Numbered from the stretch's first letter, positions 42,424-51,063 are shown. The stretch: 64,000 nucleotides of DNA from CAWIMX01 sp963792785 (GCA_963792785.1 CAWBXO010000001.1:992001-1056000); one strand, 5' to 3'. The notes: generated by a model not told the origin, from the letters alone. Made by a program: numbers and translations.

Positions 42424-43056
42424 TTACTTCGGGTGCCCCATCTCCGGCACGGCGCGCCCAAGAAACCCCTCGAGCGGCTGCTGGTTCGACATCCGCATGT
42501 CGTCCATCAGGTTGATCTGGCGCGCCTGCGACAGCGCCGTCGCCACGGGGACGTTCCGCTCCCGAATCAGGTACGCCGCCCAGAGGTGGCTCGCCCGCCA
42601 GGCGATGGTGCAGTGCAGCAGCACCTTGCCGTCGGCCGACGCCATGGCAGCCGCGAAGGCGTCGAGGGCCGCGGGCGAGTACGGATTGTCGGCCGTGCCG
42701 CTGACCGGGATGTTGACGTACCGCATGCCCAGTTCCTGGGCGAGTGCGGCCTCGTCGAACCCGACCCGCGCCATCTCCGCCGGCATGCGCAGATTCACGA
42801 CCGTCGTCACGCCCCTCGCCCTCAGCTCGCGGAGCGCCTTCTCGGTGGGCTGGCCCCCGATGAACATGTCATCGCCGACGCTGACGAACTTCGCCTGGAA
42901 CAGGCCGGTCGCGTCGAGCGTGACCGGATCGGGCACGGGGCCCGTCTTGCCCTTGCCGACAATGCTCTGGGCACCGGCCGGCACAGCGAGCGAGAACGTC
43001 AGTGCCATCATCGCGATCGAGCGAAACAGCGCAGAAGAGATCATCGTGGTCCCCAT
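42424..43056 (-). CDS. Secreted protein-tyrosine-phosphatase-like (DSP/DUF442-type) protein
   Basis: About 210 residues from ATG 43056 (ATG 43044 also possible). Signal peptide ends PAGAQ. The phosphatase core: DDMFIGGQPTEKALRELRARGVTTVVNLRMPAEM, then the active-site loop VLLHCTIAWRASHLWAAYL with Cys and Arg spaced as in the DUF442/beta-lactamase-hydrolase-like subgroup (HC-x4-R). An exported location is unusual for a phosphatase. It is 17 bp downstream of the LOR/SDH gene. Dephosphorylation of a periplasmic target or a sulphur-transfer role is possible. Confidence 0.82.
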   Translation of the reverse strand: MGTTMISSALFRSIAMMALTFSLAVPAGAQSIVGKGKTGPVPDPVTLDATGLFQAKFVSVGDDMFIGGQPTEKALRELRARGVTTVVNLRMPAEMARVGFDEAALAQELGMRYVNIPVSGTADNPYSPAALDAFAAAMASADGKVLLHCTIAWRASHLWAAYLIRERNVPVATALSQARQINLMDDMRMSNQQPLEGFLGRAVPEMGHPK

Positions 43057-43073
43057 GAAGGTCTGGTTCTTGG

Positions 43074-44252
43074 CTACGCAAGAGACTCGGCAAGCTGGCG
43101 GAGGAAGGGGCCGACGTCGGTCACGATCCCGACGGTCTGCGACGACCCTCGGTCGGCAAGCTTGGTGACGACCGCGGGGTTGATGTCCACGCACACCATG
43201 CGCACCGCCGACGGCAGCATGTTCCCCACCCCGATCCCATGCAGCATCGTCGCCAGCACGATCACCATCTGCACGCCGGCGAGCGCCGTGGTGTAGGCAT
43301 CCTGCGCCTGGATCAGATCCGGCACGGCGTCTGGCAGCAGGCCCTCGTCGCGAATGCTGCCGGAGAGCACCACGCGCACGTCGCGCGTCACGCACTCGAA
43401 CATCACGCCGCTCGTGAGCACGCCGGCCTCGACCGCCGGCTTCAGGCCGCCCGATCGGCAGATCGCGTTTCTCGCTTGCAGCCGGTGCTCCCCCTCCGTC
43501 CCGAACATCGCCTGCTCGATGTCGTAGACCGCCAGCGCGTTGCCACCCAGCAGGACGTCCACGACGCCGTGGCGGACCAGCCTGGCCAGGTGTTCGGCGC
43601 CACCGGTACTGATGACCACCGGTCCGGCGACGATGGCGAGGCGGCCGCCGGCGGCCTTGATCTCCTTCACCTCGGCCGCGATCCGCGCGACGCTGGCGGC
43701 CACGCGGCGCTCCGACGACACGTCGTTGGTCATGAAGGCGAAGCCGTCGCGGTCGCGATCGCGGAACTCCGGGATCACGCGCACGCCCTCGAGGCCGCAG
43801 ACGATCTGGTCGCCCGCTTTCACGTCGCGCAGCTTGCGGCAGGTCGCCTTGCTGCCATCGATCACGATCACCGCGTCCATGCGCTGCTTGTCGACATCGA
43901 GCCAGCGGTTGTTGTGGCGCACCCGGGTGCGGTGGTTGGTCGTGGAATAGAAATCGTCCGGCACCGCGCGGTCCTGCTCGGCAGGCCGCAGCGTCACGTT
44001 CGTTTCCTGCGCCAGCCGGCAACCGAGCGCGGACAGCTCCTCGAGGAGCGCATGCAGCGTGCTCTCGTTTCTCGCCGTCACGCGCATCTGGATCTTCGAC
44101 GGCTCCTCGTTCGTCTTCCCGATCGTGAACTTGAGGACGTCGAACGAGCCCTCGCGCTTCACGACCGTGTCGAAGATGACGTTGAGGAGCTGCGAGTCGA
44201 TCAAGTGGCCTTCGGCCCGCACGACCTCGCTGAACAGCACGGGCTCCGCCAT
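43074..44252 (-). CDS. LOR/SDH bifunctional-enzyme conserved-domain protein (TIGR00300 family; ornithine cyclodeaminase-like)
   Basis: 392 residues. N-terminal LOR/SDH domain (EVVRAEGHLIDSQLLNVIFDTVVKREGSFDVLKFTIGK, EEPSKIQMRV), then the TIGR00300 core with WLDVDKQRMDAVIVID, GDQIVCGLEGVRVIPEF, and an NAD-binding half (GGRLAIVAGPVVISTGGAEHLARLV, VLLGGNALAVYDIEQAMFG, MLHGIGVGNMLPSAVRMVCVDINPAVVTKL). Related proteins are archaeal ornithine cyclodeaminase and the C-terminal part of cyanobacterial AgrE, so NAD-dependent ornithine to proline conversion is plausible. Ordered in a run with two DinB-fold genes upstream (4-bp gap). Confidence 0.9.
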   Translation of the reverse strand: MAEPVLFSEVVRAEGHLIDSQLLNVIFDTVVKREGSFDVLKFTIGKTNEEPSKIQMRVTARNESTLHALLEELSALGCRLAQETNVTLRPAEQDRAVPDDFYSTTNHRTRVRHNNRWLDVDKQRMDAVIVIDGSKATCRKLRDVKAGDQIVCGLEGVRVIPEFRDRDRDGFAFMTNDVSSERRVAASVARIAAEVKEIKAAGGRLAIVAGPVVISTGGAEHLARLVRHGVVDVLLGGNALAVYDIEQAMFGTEGEHRLQARNAICRSGGLKPAVEAGVLTSGVMFECVTRDVRVVLSGSIRDEGLLPDAVPDLIQAQDAYTTALAGVQMVIVLATMLHGIGVGNMLPSAVRMVCVDINPAVVTKLADRGSSQTVGIVTDVGPFLRQLAESLA

Positions 44253-44256
44253 CGGG

Positions 44257-44790
44257 CTACGCGTCCCGCTTCCCGAGCGCGAGCTCGATGTGCGCGAGGT
44301 GATGCCTGCCGTGCCACGCGTAGAGGACGAGCGCCTGGTCGAGCGGCACGGCGCCCATCTCGGGATGGACGTAGGTGCGCGCGAACGCCTCGGCCGGCAG
44401 CGACCGCAGGAACGTGACCCACCGCTTGTGGAGCGCGATCAGCAGGTCGAGCGACACCTGCACCGGCAGCTTCGAGTCGGCGAGTTCGGCCCAGCGGTCC
44501 TCGTGGTACCCGGCGATCGCGGGCGCGTCTTCCGTCGCGGCCTTGCGGAAGCGGACGTACGCGTTCATGTGGCTGTCGGGCACGTGATGCAGCACCTGAC
44601 GCACGGTCCAGCCGCCGGGCCGGTACGGCGTGTCGAGCTGCGCGTCGGTCAGGCCCTTCGCGATCGCGGCCAGCGCGATCGGCGCGTGCTCGATCTCGTC
44701 GATGAGCTCCTTCCGCGCGATCATCGACAGCGGCAGCTCCACGCGGTGGAACTTGCCAATCGGATATTTGAGCCGCTCGTCGTCACTCAC
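44257..44790 (-). CDS. YfiT/BstA-type DinB-fold putative metal-dependent hydrolase or thiol transferase
   Basis: 177 residues. YfiT-like start (DDERLKYPIGKF, ARKELIDEIEHAPIALAAIAKGLTDAQLDTPYRPGGWTVRQVLHHVPDSHMNAYVRF) with His of the metal site in HHVPDSH, and further His in LVLYAWHGRHHLAHIELAL. The fold is a four-helix bundle holding zinc or nickel. Bacillus BstA transfers bacillithiol, but acidobacterial thiol usage is unknown, so only 'thiol S-transferase-like' is safe. Its start overlaps the preceding DinB gene by 8 bp. Confidence 0.92.
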   Translation of the reverse strand: MSDDERLKYPIGKFHRVELPLSMIARKELIDEIEHAPIALAAIAKGLTDAQLDTPYRPGGWTVRQVLHHVPDSHMNAYVRFRKAATEDAPAIAGYHEDRWAELADSKLPVQVSLDLLIALHKRWVTFLRSLPAEAFARTYVHPEMGAVPLDQALVLYAWHGRHHLAHIELALGKRDA

Positions 44791-45272
44791 CGCCGCCTCC
44801 CTGGAGCTTCTTGATGAGCTGTATCTGCCCGGCGTGATAGAGGTCGTGCGCCGCGATACCGCGGATCACGTAGTCCACCGTCTCCTTCCGCCCGGGAAAT
44901 CTCTTCGCGAGGCGCGACGCCGGAACGGCCGCGACCGCGGCGCGCAGCCGGCGATGCTCCTCGACGAGCCCCTTCACGTCGTGCTTGAACGACTCGCCCG
45001 CGGCCGGCCGCTCGAACCAGTTGCTGCCGTCGAGGCGAAAGCTGCCCTTCGGGTCGCCGACCAGTCGCCGCCGCACGGCGTACTTCCAGGTACTCGGCGT
45101 GGACGGTCAGTTCCCAGATGTTGTGCCGCCCCGGAGCCGGCCGCCACGCGGCCTGCGCCTCGGTGAGCCCGCGCAGCGATCCGAGGAGCGTGGTGCCGTG
45201 CCACGCCTTCGTGTCGAACGCTTCGTCGACGAGCGCGACGAGCTCGCGAATGGCGGATGGCGTGGTGGGCAT
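44783..45272 (-). CDS. DinB-family protein, with +1 frameshift near 45090
   Basis: Starts MPTTPSAIRELVALVDEAFD, and the ATG is joined to the previous stop as TGATG. Residues run to NIWELTVHAEY; the next frame continues WKYAVRRRLVGDPKGSF ... KETVDYVIRGIAAHDLYHAGQIQLIKKLQ to a stop at 44783. Dropping one C of the CC at 45089-45090 (minus-strand TACCTGG) gives one 162-residue protein with the DinB histidines (VHAEY, HDLYHAGQI). Length is a multiple of three plus one. Metal-bound four-helix bundle; thiol transferase activity is the family's likely chemistry. Confidence 0.8.
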
Positions 45273-45894
45273 CAAATCGTCGCGTCGGGGTCGCCCCACC
45301 GGCGATCGGTGGACGGCGCGCACAGGTGATCCCGATTGTACTCAAGAATCGCGGCCAGATAGGGCTGTTTGACGGCCAGGAGCTGCGCGATCCGCTTCGT
45401 GAACGCCCGGTGCGCCCGTTCGTACACGGCGGCCGCCGTCCGTCCCGCCGCGAGTTCGCGGTCGATCACCGCGTCGCACTCGAGGAAGATCGCCGGGCGT
45501 CCCAGCGGCATCACGAACGCCGTGTCGTAGCCGAAGAATGCGGAGCAGCCGTGGGCGACGAGGTCCGGTCCGAGCGCGAGCGCGCTGTAGCAGGCGAGCA
45601 GGTGGACCACCCGGCCCGTCGGCCCGGACGCGGGATACGCGCCCGCCTGGAGAAGCGCCGCGCCGCCGGGGCCCTCGATCCGATTCGGGCCGGCCGTGGC
45701 CCGACGCGCTCAGGAACACGACACCGGCTCGCGACAGCGCGCGGTGAGACCTCCTGCCGGCGCGCACGACCGCCGTCGACTCGCGTCACCGTGAGGCCCC
45801 GCGCCTCGAGCGCCGGATAGACCCGCCGCTGCCGGTACGCCAGGCACGCGGCGGTCACGTCGTCAGCGTCGGAGTCGATGGCGAGGACGATCAT
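45272..45894 (-). CDS. Putative caspase-like (clan CD) cysteine peptidase, with two +1 frameshifts
   Basis: Begins MIVLAIDSDADDVTAACLAYRQRRVYPAL. Repairing one extra C near 45743 and one extra C/G near 45688 gives 206 residues: EVSRALSRAGVVFLSASGHG, then GAALLQAGAYPASGPTGRVVHLLACYSALALGPDLVAHG, FFGYDTAFVMPLG. The strand-end His (SASGHG) and Cys (LLACYSA) pair is the caspase-hemoglobinase fold's dyad. The length is a multiple of three plus two, fitting two insertions. A self-processing or signalling peptidase is plausible. The stop is coupled to the DinB start (TGATG). Fold assignment rests on motifs only. Confidence 0.55.
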
Positions 45895-46259
45895 CGCGTG
45901 GTCCGGCTGAAGCCGGACCCCACAGAAGCGTCATCAGGTTAACGGCGCGCAGCTCGATGTCGACGAGCGCGCGGCCGAGCGGCGTGCCCGCGCGCACCTC
46001 GCGAAGCGCGCGCGCCTTGTCGATCAGTGCCGTCCCCGAGCGATCCGAGATGCAGGCTCCACGCCTGTTCGATCCGCAGCAGCGTCAGCCGGCGGCGCTG
46101 CGCCGCGGTGAGCCGCTCGCCATCCACCGTCGGTGAACGCGGATTCACGACCTGCCTCAGGGTCGCGGGCCGTCCGGAGGGCAGGAACCCGGCGGGACGA
46201 TGCCACTGCCAGCGCGGAACGGCGGAGCGGGGCCTCGTTCTGCGCGCGCGGGCGGCCAC
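45863..46259 (-). CDS. Hypothetical helical protein, with +1 frameshift near 46035
   Basis: A 130-residue protein of unknown function. The first part (LTAAQRRRLTLLRIEQAWSLHLGSLG) runs into another frame after a GGGG tract at 46034-46037; dropping one G gives GTALIDKARALREVRAGTPLGRALVDIELRAVNLMTLLW, an amphipathic helical region. The end overlaps the caspase-like gene by about 30 bp, and its last codons lie in a GGTCCGGCT palindrome. The N-terminal 40 residues are Arg/Pro-rich and the true start is uncertain. No family recognised. Confidence 0.45.
45900..45919. repeat. Palindrome GGTCCGGCT-GA-AGCCGGACC
   Basis: 9-bp perfect arms, related in form to the CGGACCT-family palindromes. It lies just upstream of the caspase-like start codon and inside the end of the preceding gene, where a hairpin could influence ribosome coupling. 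Confidence 0.5.
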
Positions 46260-46261
46260 GA

Positions 46262-47341
46262 TCAGTACAGCCGGATGCTCGTCGCCGCGAACCAGCTCGC
46301 GTCGGCCGACGATGTGGTGAACGCGGCGCCGGCGGTGACGACGAAGCGGCCCAGGAGCATGAGGGACGGACCGAAGTAGACGCGACGGCCCGGTTTGTCG
46401 AGGTCCGTGCCGGCGCTCAGGAGCAGGCCGAGCGGCCGCTCTTTCGCCGCGGTGTCGGCGGAACCACCCGCGGCGAGGGCCTGCCAGGCGACGAACGCGG
46501 TGAACGTGCGCGGCGCGCCGGGCACGCCGGAGAACGCGAGGCCGCCGTGCGCCGCGAGCGGCATGCGGCCCTGCGACACGTAATGGATCGTCGCGACGGG
46601 GACGCGCGCGCCGCTCGGATCGGTCGCGGTGAGCGTGGCCGTGACGCGCGTGCCGGGATCGCGGGCCCCGACGTGGCGCACTTCCCCGTCGAGCGTCCGC
46701 GCGGCGAGGGAGCGGAACGAGTCGGAGCGCGCGATGACCTCGGCGTAGCTGTCGGCCGCGAGCTTGTGGTACGCCTTCGACGTGCCCGCGAACGCCAACC
46801 GAAACGTCTCGTCGTCTCGTTCCACGAGCTGCTGGAGCGCGAGGTATGAAGTGCGAAGCCTCGCGTCGGCGTCGCGCACGCCGGCGACCGCCGCGGCGAG
46901 GGCATCGGCCTCGTCCTCGGTGAGCCCCGGCTTCGTGTGCGCCGCCAGCGCGGCGTCGATGCGGCGCTGCAGCCCCTGCGCATCGGCGTAGACGCGGCGC
47001 GCGCCCGCAATCAGATCGCCGGCGGCGCCGCTCCGGCTGTCGCCGGCGCCCAGCTCGGCGAACACGTCACCGACCGAGGGGTTGAGCACGTTCGCCCAGA
47101 GTCGCGTGAGGTAGGCGAACGCGTCAGGCTGCCGATCGGCGAGGTCGAGATCGAGCGTGTAGCGGAGGAAGTTGAAGCGGCGGATGCGGATGGCGACCGC
47201 GTCGCGGCTGGTGACGGGACCGGCCGGACGCTCGACGCGCCACGCGGATCCGTCGAAGCTCACGTCGAACGTGGGCTGTGCGAACGCCGGAGTGGAGAGC
47301 AACACCGCCGCGACGGCCAGCCTCGCGGGCACCAGGGGCAT
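46262..47341 (-). CDS. Secreted hypothetical protein, probable beta-barrel or envelope protein
   Basis: 359 residues; ATG after GAGGACG; signal peptide ends TPAFAQP. The first third is FDVSFDGSAWRVERPAGPVTSRDAVAIRIRRFNFLRYTLDLDL. The middle is helical (ADALAAAVAGVRDADARLRTSYLALQQLVERDDETFRLAF). The C-terminus is beta-rich and ends with an aromatic Tyr (WFAATSIRLY), as outer-membrane barrels do, with repeated GLLLSAGTDL/YFGPSLMLLGRFVVTAGA strands. No named family recognised. First gene of the run that leads to the caspase-like, DinB and LOR/SDH genes. Confidence 0.7.
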   Translation of the reverse strand: MPLVPARLAVAAVLLSTPAFAQPTFDVSFDGSAWRVERPAGPVTSRDAVAIRIRRFNFLRYTLDLDLADRQPDAFAYLTRLWANVLNPSVGDVFAELGAGDSRSGAAGDLIAGARRVYADAQGLQRRIDAALAAHTKPGLTEDEADALAAAVAGVRDADARLRTSYLALQQLVERDDETFRLAFAGTSKAYHKLAADSYAEVIARSDSFRSLAARTLDGEVRHVGARDPGTRVTATLTATDPSGARVPVATIHYVSQGRMPLAAHGGLAFSGVPGAPRTFTAFVAWQALAAGGSADTAAKERPLGLLLSAGTDLDKPGRRVYFGPSLMLLGRFVVTAGAAFTTSSADASWFAATSIRLY

Positions 47342-47430
47342 GACGTCCTCCGCCCGGCCATTGTGCCCGCGAGCGGCCGCCGTCGCGGCCGCGGTGCTTC
47401 ACACTTCGGTACTTTGTGTGAAAGGGGCGC

Positions 47431-47814
47431 TTACGACTTCGCGCGCTTCGCCGTCCACGCCATCGACCCGAGGTCGCCCAGGTTCGCCTGGCCGTTCGAG
47501 ATCGTGTCGCCGTCGACGTCGCCCGTGAACTCGATCGAGAGCGCGCCCTGCGGCGTGTCCACGTTGAGCGTGAGCTTGAGCGCCTTGCCGCTGAGCGTGC
47601 CGGTGAGCGGCGCGTCGCCCTGATCGCTGTGCAGCGTCCCGGACAACTGGCCGTCCTTGGTCGCCAGGTCCATCATGGCGTTCATGCTGCCCTGCGGCGT
47701 TTCCATCGTCACCGTCCAGTTGCCGTCGGCCGGGCCGGCCTGAGCGTGGAGCGGCGCGGCCACGGCGAGGCCGAGCACCAGTGCGAACATCGCGGCGAGA
47801 TAACGTTTCACCAT
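47431..47814 (-). CDS. Small secreted lipocalin-like hypothetical protein
   Basis: 127 residues from ATG 47814 (AGGGGGAG upstream). Signal peptide ends APLHAQA. The mature 100 residues are beta-rich: GNWTVTMETPQGSMNAMMDL, GQLSGTLHSDQGDAPLTGTL, LNVDTPQGALSIEFTGDVDGDTISNG. The same layout occurs in the N-terminal domain of the protein at 16818-17678. Unknown ligand or function. Stands alone, 67 bp from the divergent M23 gene. Confidence 0.75.
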   Translation of the reverse strand: MVKRYLAAMFALVLGLAVAAPLHAQAGPADGNWTVTMETPQGSMNAMMDLATKDGQLSGTLHSDQGDAPLTGTLSGKALKLTLNVDTPQGALSIEFTGDVDGDTISNGQANLGDLGSMAWTAKRAKS

Positions 47815-47879
47815 CAGTCTCCCCCTCCAGGGAACGCCAAGTATAAGGGGGGCTTGTACTGGGCGGTACACTCGAAACC

Positions 47880-48767
47880 ATGAAATTTTCGACGGCCCTG
47901 GCCGTGGCCGCCGTCGCCCTCCTCACCCTCGTCTGCCGCCCCGCCCATGCGGCCGATGGCCTCCAGATTGCCACCGAGGCCCGAGCGCAGCAGCCAGGGG
48001 AGGTCGTTTTGGTCACGGTGCGCGCCGCGCAGCCGCTGGACGCCGTCGCGATCCACATCTTCAACGAGGACCACGCAGGCTATCAGGTGGCGGCCGACAC
48101 CTGGCAGGTGCTGGTCGGGATCGACCTGGACGTGCCGGTCGGCACCTACACGCTGGCGGTCACCGCGCACGGCGCCGCCGGGCCGATTGCGGGCCAGGCG
48201 CTCCTGAAGGTCGCCGACAAGAAGTTTCCGACGCGGCGGCTGACAGTGGACGAGTCGTTCGTGAACCCGCCGCCGGACGTCACCGACCGGATCATCCGCG
48301 AGGCGCGCGAACTGAATGCGACGTGGGAGACATCAGCGCCCGAGCGGCTCTGGGGCGGCGCGTTCATCCGCCCGGTGCCGCAGGAGGCGAACAGCCGGTT
48401 CGGATCCCGGAGCATCTACAACGGCCAGGCGCGCAGCCCGCACGGCGGCGCGGACTTCCTGAGCCCCGCGGGCACGCCGATCAAGTCGCCCAACGCCGGC
48501 CGCGTGGTGATCGCGCGCGACCTCTATTACACGGGCAATACGGTGGTGATCGACCACGGGCTGGGCCTCTTTTCCGTCTTCGCGCACCTCTCGGTGCTGA
48601 ACGTGAAGCCGGGCGACCTGGTCGAGACCGGCCAGCTCCTCGGGAAGGTGGGCGCCACCGGCCGCGTGACCGGCCCGCACCTGCACTGGGGCCTGCGCCT
48701 CGACGGCGCCCGAGTGGATCCCCTCTCGCTTCTGGCTGTCGCTGGACAAGTTGGAACTGAGAAGTGA
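47880..48767 (+). CDS. M23-family metallopeptidase (murein hydrolase-like)
   Basis: 295 residues. Signal peptide ends RPAHAADG. A beta-sandwich domain (residues ~30-115, VLVTVRAAQPLDAVAIHIF ... VPVGTYTLAVTAHG) precedes the lysostaphin-like peptidase at ~165-290: NSRFGSRSIYNG, the zinc site SPHGGADFLSPAGTPI (His and Asp), IDHGLGLFSVFAHLS and the second His of GPHLHWGLRLDGARVDP. It cleaves peptidoglycan cross-links in the periplasm. All four catalytic positions are present, so it should be an active enzyme rather than an activator. Confidence 0.95.
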   Translation: MKFSTALAVAAVALLTLVCRPAHAADGLQIATEARAQQPGEVVLVTVRAAQPLDAVAIHIFNEDHAGYQVAADTWQVLVGIDLDVPVGTYTLAVTAHGAAGPIAGQALLKVADKKFPTRRLTVDESFVNPPPDVTDRIIREARELNATWETSAPERLWGGAFIRPVPQEANSRFGSRSIYNGQARSPHGGADFLSPAGTPIKSPNAGRVVIARDLYYTGNTVVIDHGLGLFSVFAHLSVLNVKPGDLVETGQLLGKVGATGRVTGPHLHWGLRLDGARVDPLSLLAVAGQVGTEK

Positions 48768-48842
48768 GAAGGAAGAAGTAGGCGTTCCCACTTCTTCCTT
48801 CTTCCTTCTTCCTTCCCACTTCTAACTTCTGCTAAGCTCTCC
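48768..48842. repeat. Stuttering inverted repeat (GAAGTGAGAAGG / CTTCTTCCTTCTTCC)
   Basis: A purine-rich left part (AACTGAGAAGTGAGAAGG) faces a pyrimidine-rich right part (CTTCTTCC repeated, then CTTCTAACTTCT). It sits between the M23 and MFS genes, both on the plus strand, and can form a hairpin of A/G with C/T strands. Probable terminator-like or slippage repeat. Confidence 0.7.
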
Positions 48843-48849
48843 CTCCCCC

Positions 48850-50109
48850 GTGTCTACCGCCGCGGCTCCCCTCGGCTTCAAGGAGGTCCTGCGCATCAAC
48901 GTGATGCGGCGCGTCTGGTACGCGCAGGTCGTGTCGGTGTTCGGCGACTTCCTCGCCCTGTTCGCCGTCATCAGCGTGGTGTCCTTCCGGATGAACGGCA
49001 CGCCCGCGCAGATCACGTGGGTGCAGATCGCGTACCTGCTGCCGATCGCGCTGCTCGGCCCGGTGTCGGGCGTGTTCGTGGATCGCTGGCCGCTCAAGGC
49101 CACGCTCGTCACGAGCGACCTCGTCCGCGCGGGCCTCGCCGTGCTGCTGATGGTTTCGACGTCCCTGTGGCAGGTCTACCTCGTGCTGATGGCGATCAGC
49201 GGCGTGTCGAGCGTGTTCGTGCCGGCGCAGACGGTCACGATCCGCAACCACGTGCCGCACGAGGGGCTGCTCTCGGCGAACTCGCTGATGCAGATGGCCT
49301 TCATGGGCATGCGCATCATCGGGCCGGCGACGGCGGGCGCGCTGGTCGCGGCCTTCGGGCCGAACATCTGCTACAGCGTGGACGTGGCGAGCTTTCTCGC
49401 CTCGGCGTCGCTCATCAGCACGGTCGTGATCCGCCGCGCGATTCTCGCGCCGCAGGCCGGCGTGGGCGCCGAGCGCGGCCGCGTCGCGAAACTCCTGCAC
49501 GAGATGGCGGAGGGCGGCCGCTTCATCCTCGGCCACGCCTCGATCTCGTTCGTCGTCGTCGCGATGGCGGCCGGCTTGTTCGTGGTCGGCTGTTTCGGGC
49601 CGCTCATCGCGATCTTCGTGCGCGACTTCCTGCACGGGAGCGAGGCGACGTTCGGCCTGGTGAGCGCGATGGTCGGCACGGGCTGGATCGCGGGCATGCC
49701 CGTGCTCAAGGCGCTCGGCCGGCGCTTCCAGAGCGCCACGATGGTGCTGATGGGGCTGGTCGGCGTGGGACTTTCGGCGCTGTTGCTTGGCGCGGTGCCC
49801 TACGTCCTGGTGACCGTCGCCGCGACGTTCATGATCGGGATGTCGGTGTCGGCCGTGATCGTGCCGGCGCAGACGCTCTTGCAGCAGGAGACGCCGTCCG
49901 AACTGATCGGCCGGGCGTCGAGCACGGCGAACTCGATCGTCTTTCTGGGCCAGGTGCTCGGGCTGGTGGCGTCGGGCGTGCTCGCGAACCTGTTCGGCGT
50001 GCGCCTCGTGTTTGCGCTGTGCGCCGCGCTATCGGTGGTGCTCGCCGGCCTGGGCCGCGCCTTCATGCACGCCCGCATCCCGAAGCAGGCGTTTCACAAA
50101 ACAACCTAG
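48850..50109 (+). CDS. MFS transporter (EntS/TetA-like efflux)
   Basis: 419 residues from GTG 48850, twelve membrane helices. Early FGDFLALFAVISVVSFRMNG, the loop-2-like signature GPVSGVFVDRWPLK (G-x-x-D-R-x-x-R/K variant), SSVFVPAQTVTIRNHVPHEGLLSANSLMQ and VPAQTLLQQETPSELIGRASSTANSIVFLGQVLGL. This layout fits the MFS_3/enterobactin-exporter subgroup. Proton-driven export of a small molecule is likely; ligand unknown. The repeat upstream separates it from the M23 gene. Confidence 0.93.
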   Translation: MSTAAAPLGFKEVLRINVMRRVWYAQVVSVFGDFLALFAVISVVSFRMNGTPAQITWVQIAYLLPIALLGPVSGVFVDRWPLKATLVTSDLVRAGLAVLLMVSTSLWQVYLVLMAISGVSSVFVPAQTVTIRNHVPHEGLLSANSLMQMAFMGMRIIGPATAGALVAAFGPNICYSVDVASFLASASLISTVVIRRAILAPQAGVGAERGRVAKLLHEMAEGGRFILGHASISFVVVAMAAGLFVVGCFGPLIAIFVRDFLHGSEATFGLVSAMVGTGWIAGMPVLKALGRRFQSATMVLMGLVGVGLSALLLGAVPYVLVTVAATFMIGMSVSAVIVPAQTLLQQETPSELIGRASSTANSIVFLGQVLGLVASGVLANLFGVRLVFALCAALSVVLAGLGRAFMHARIPKQAFHKTT

Positions 50110-50240
50110 CTCGAGCGCGGGGCCCGGCCGGTTCCTCCGTGGCTGAGCTCGTCAGTTGGCGCGTCCCCGGCGGCACCGCTATTGCTTCCTCGATCGCATG
50201 GCCGCCCGTTCCGGCGCGGCCGGAGGATAAAGGGAGGCCC

Positions 50241-51047
50241 ATGTTGAAAAAGCTACTCATCGGCTGCGGCATCGCCGGCTTTGCCCTGATGGCCGTCCTG
50301 CCGGCGAATGCGCAGGAATCGGCGACGATCGTCATGCGTGACGGCCAGCGGCAGACCGGACGCATTGTGGACCTGAACGCGAGCGGCTTCACGGTCACAG
50401 TCGGGGACGAGACCAGGCAGATCGCGCGTGACGAGGTCGCGGCGATCGAATTCGTCGGCGGCGGCATTCCGGCGGAGGCGCAGGACCGCGTGAACAACGG
50501 CCAGCCCATCGTCGTCCTGCGGAACGGCGAGGTGGTGAACGGCAATCTCACGGACATCGGCGGCACGAGCCCGCTTCGGATCACGATCGACACCGGCAGC
50601 GGCAGCCGTGACTTCTCGTCGAACGACGTGGCCCGCATCTACTTTCACAACACGAACGAGACCGCGGCGGCCGCGGAGAACGCCGCGAACGCGCCGGCGC
50701 GCGGCGCGCTCGCGGTACAGGCGACGCGGGAGTGGACCGACACCGGCATCCGGGTCAACAAGGGACAGCGCGTGACGTTCACGGCGAGCGGCGAGATCCG
50801 GATCGCCGACGACAAGACGTCGACGCCCGGCGGCAACCCCGACGCAACGGCGCCGAACATGAAGTACCCGGTGTTCAACGCACCGGTGGGCGCGCTCATC
50901 GCGAAGGTGGGCAACGGCACGCCGTTCCTCATCGGCGAGAACACCCAGGCGATCGCGATGCCCGCCTCGGGCGAGCTGATGCTCGGCGTCAACGACAATC
51001 ACTTCCCCGACAACGGCGGCGCCTTCACCGTGCAGGTGCAGCGATAG
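50241..51047 (+). CDS. Secreted protein with PA-IL (LecA)-like C-terminal lectin domain
   Basis: 268 residues from ATG 50241 (GGGAGGC upstream). Signal peptide ends LPANAQE. Two beta-repeats follow: ATIVMRDGQRQTGRIVDLNASGFTVTVGDE and VLRNGEVVNGNLTDIGG. Residues ~150-268 match the PA-IL galactophilic lectin fold: WTDTGIRVNKGQRVTFTASGEI, GALIAKVGNGTPFLIGEN and SGELMLGVNDNHFPDNGGAFTVQV, where Asp-Asn-Asp-rich turns bind calcium and sugar. A galactose- or glycan-binding envelope or secreted protein is inferred. Gap of 131 bp from the MFS gene; convergent with the PadR-2 operon across a perfect palindrome. Confidence 0.82.
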   Translation: MLKKLLIGCGIAGFALMAVLPANAQESATIVMRDGQRQTGRIVDLNASGFTVTVGDETRQIARDEVAAIEFVGGGIPAEAQDRVNNGQPIVVLRNGEVVNGNLTDIGGTSPLRITIDTGSGSRDFSSNDVARIYFHNTNETAAAAENAANAPARGALAVQATREWTDTGIRVNKGQRVTFTASGEIRIADDKTSTPGGNPDATAPNMKYPVFNAPVGALIAKVGNGTPFLIGENTQAIAMPASGELMLGVNDNHFPDNGGAFTVQVQR

Positions 51048-51063
51048 AGCGAGTCGACGGGAT

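Noticed and set aside
45863..46259. The unknown helical protein as the N-terminus of the caspase-like protein
   Set aside because: The caspase-like gene has its own good start, MIVLAIDSD, and the two frames differ even after repair.
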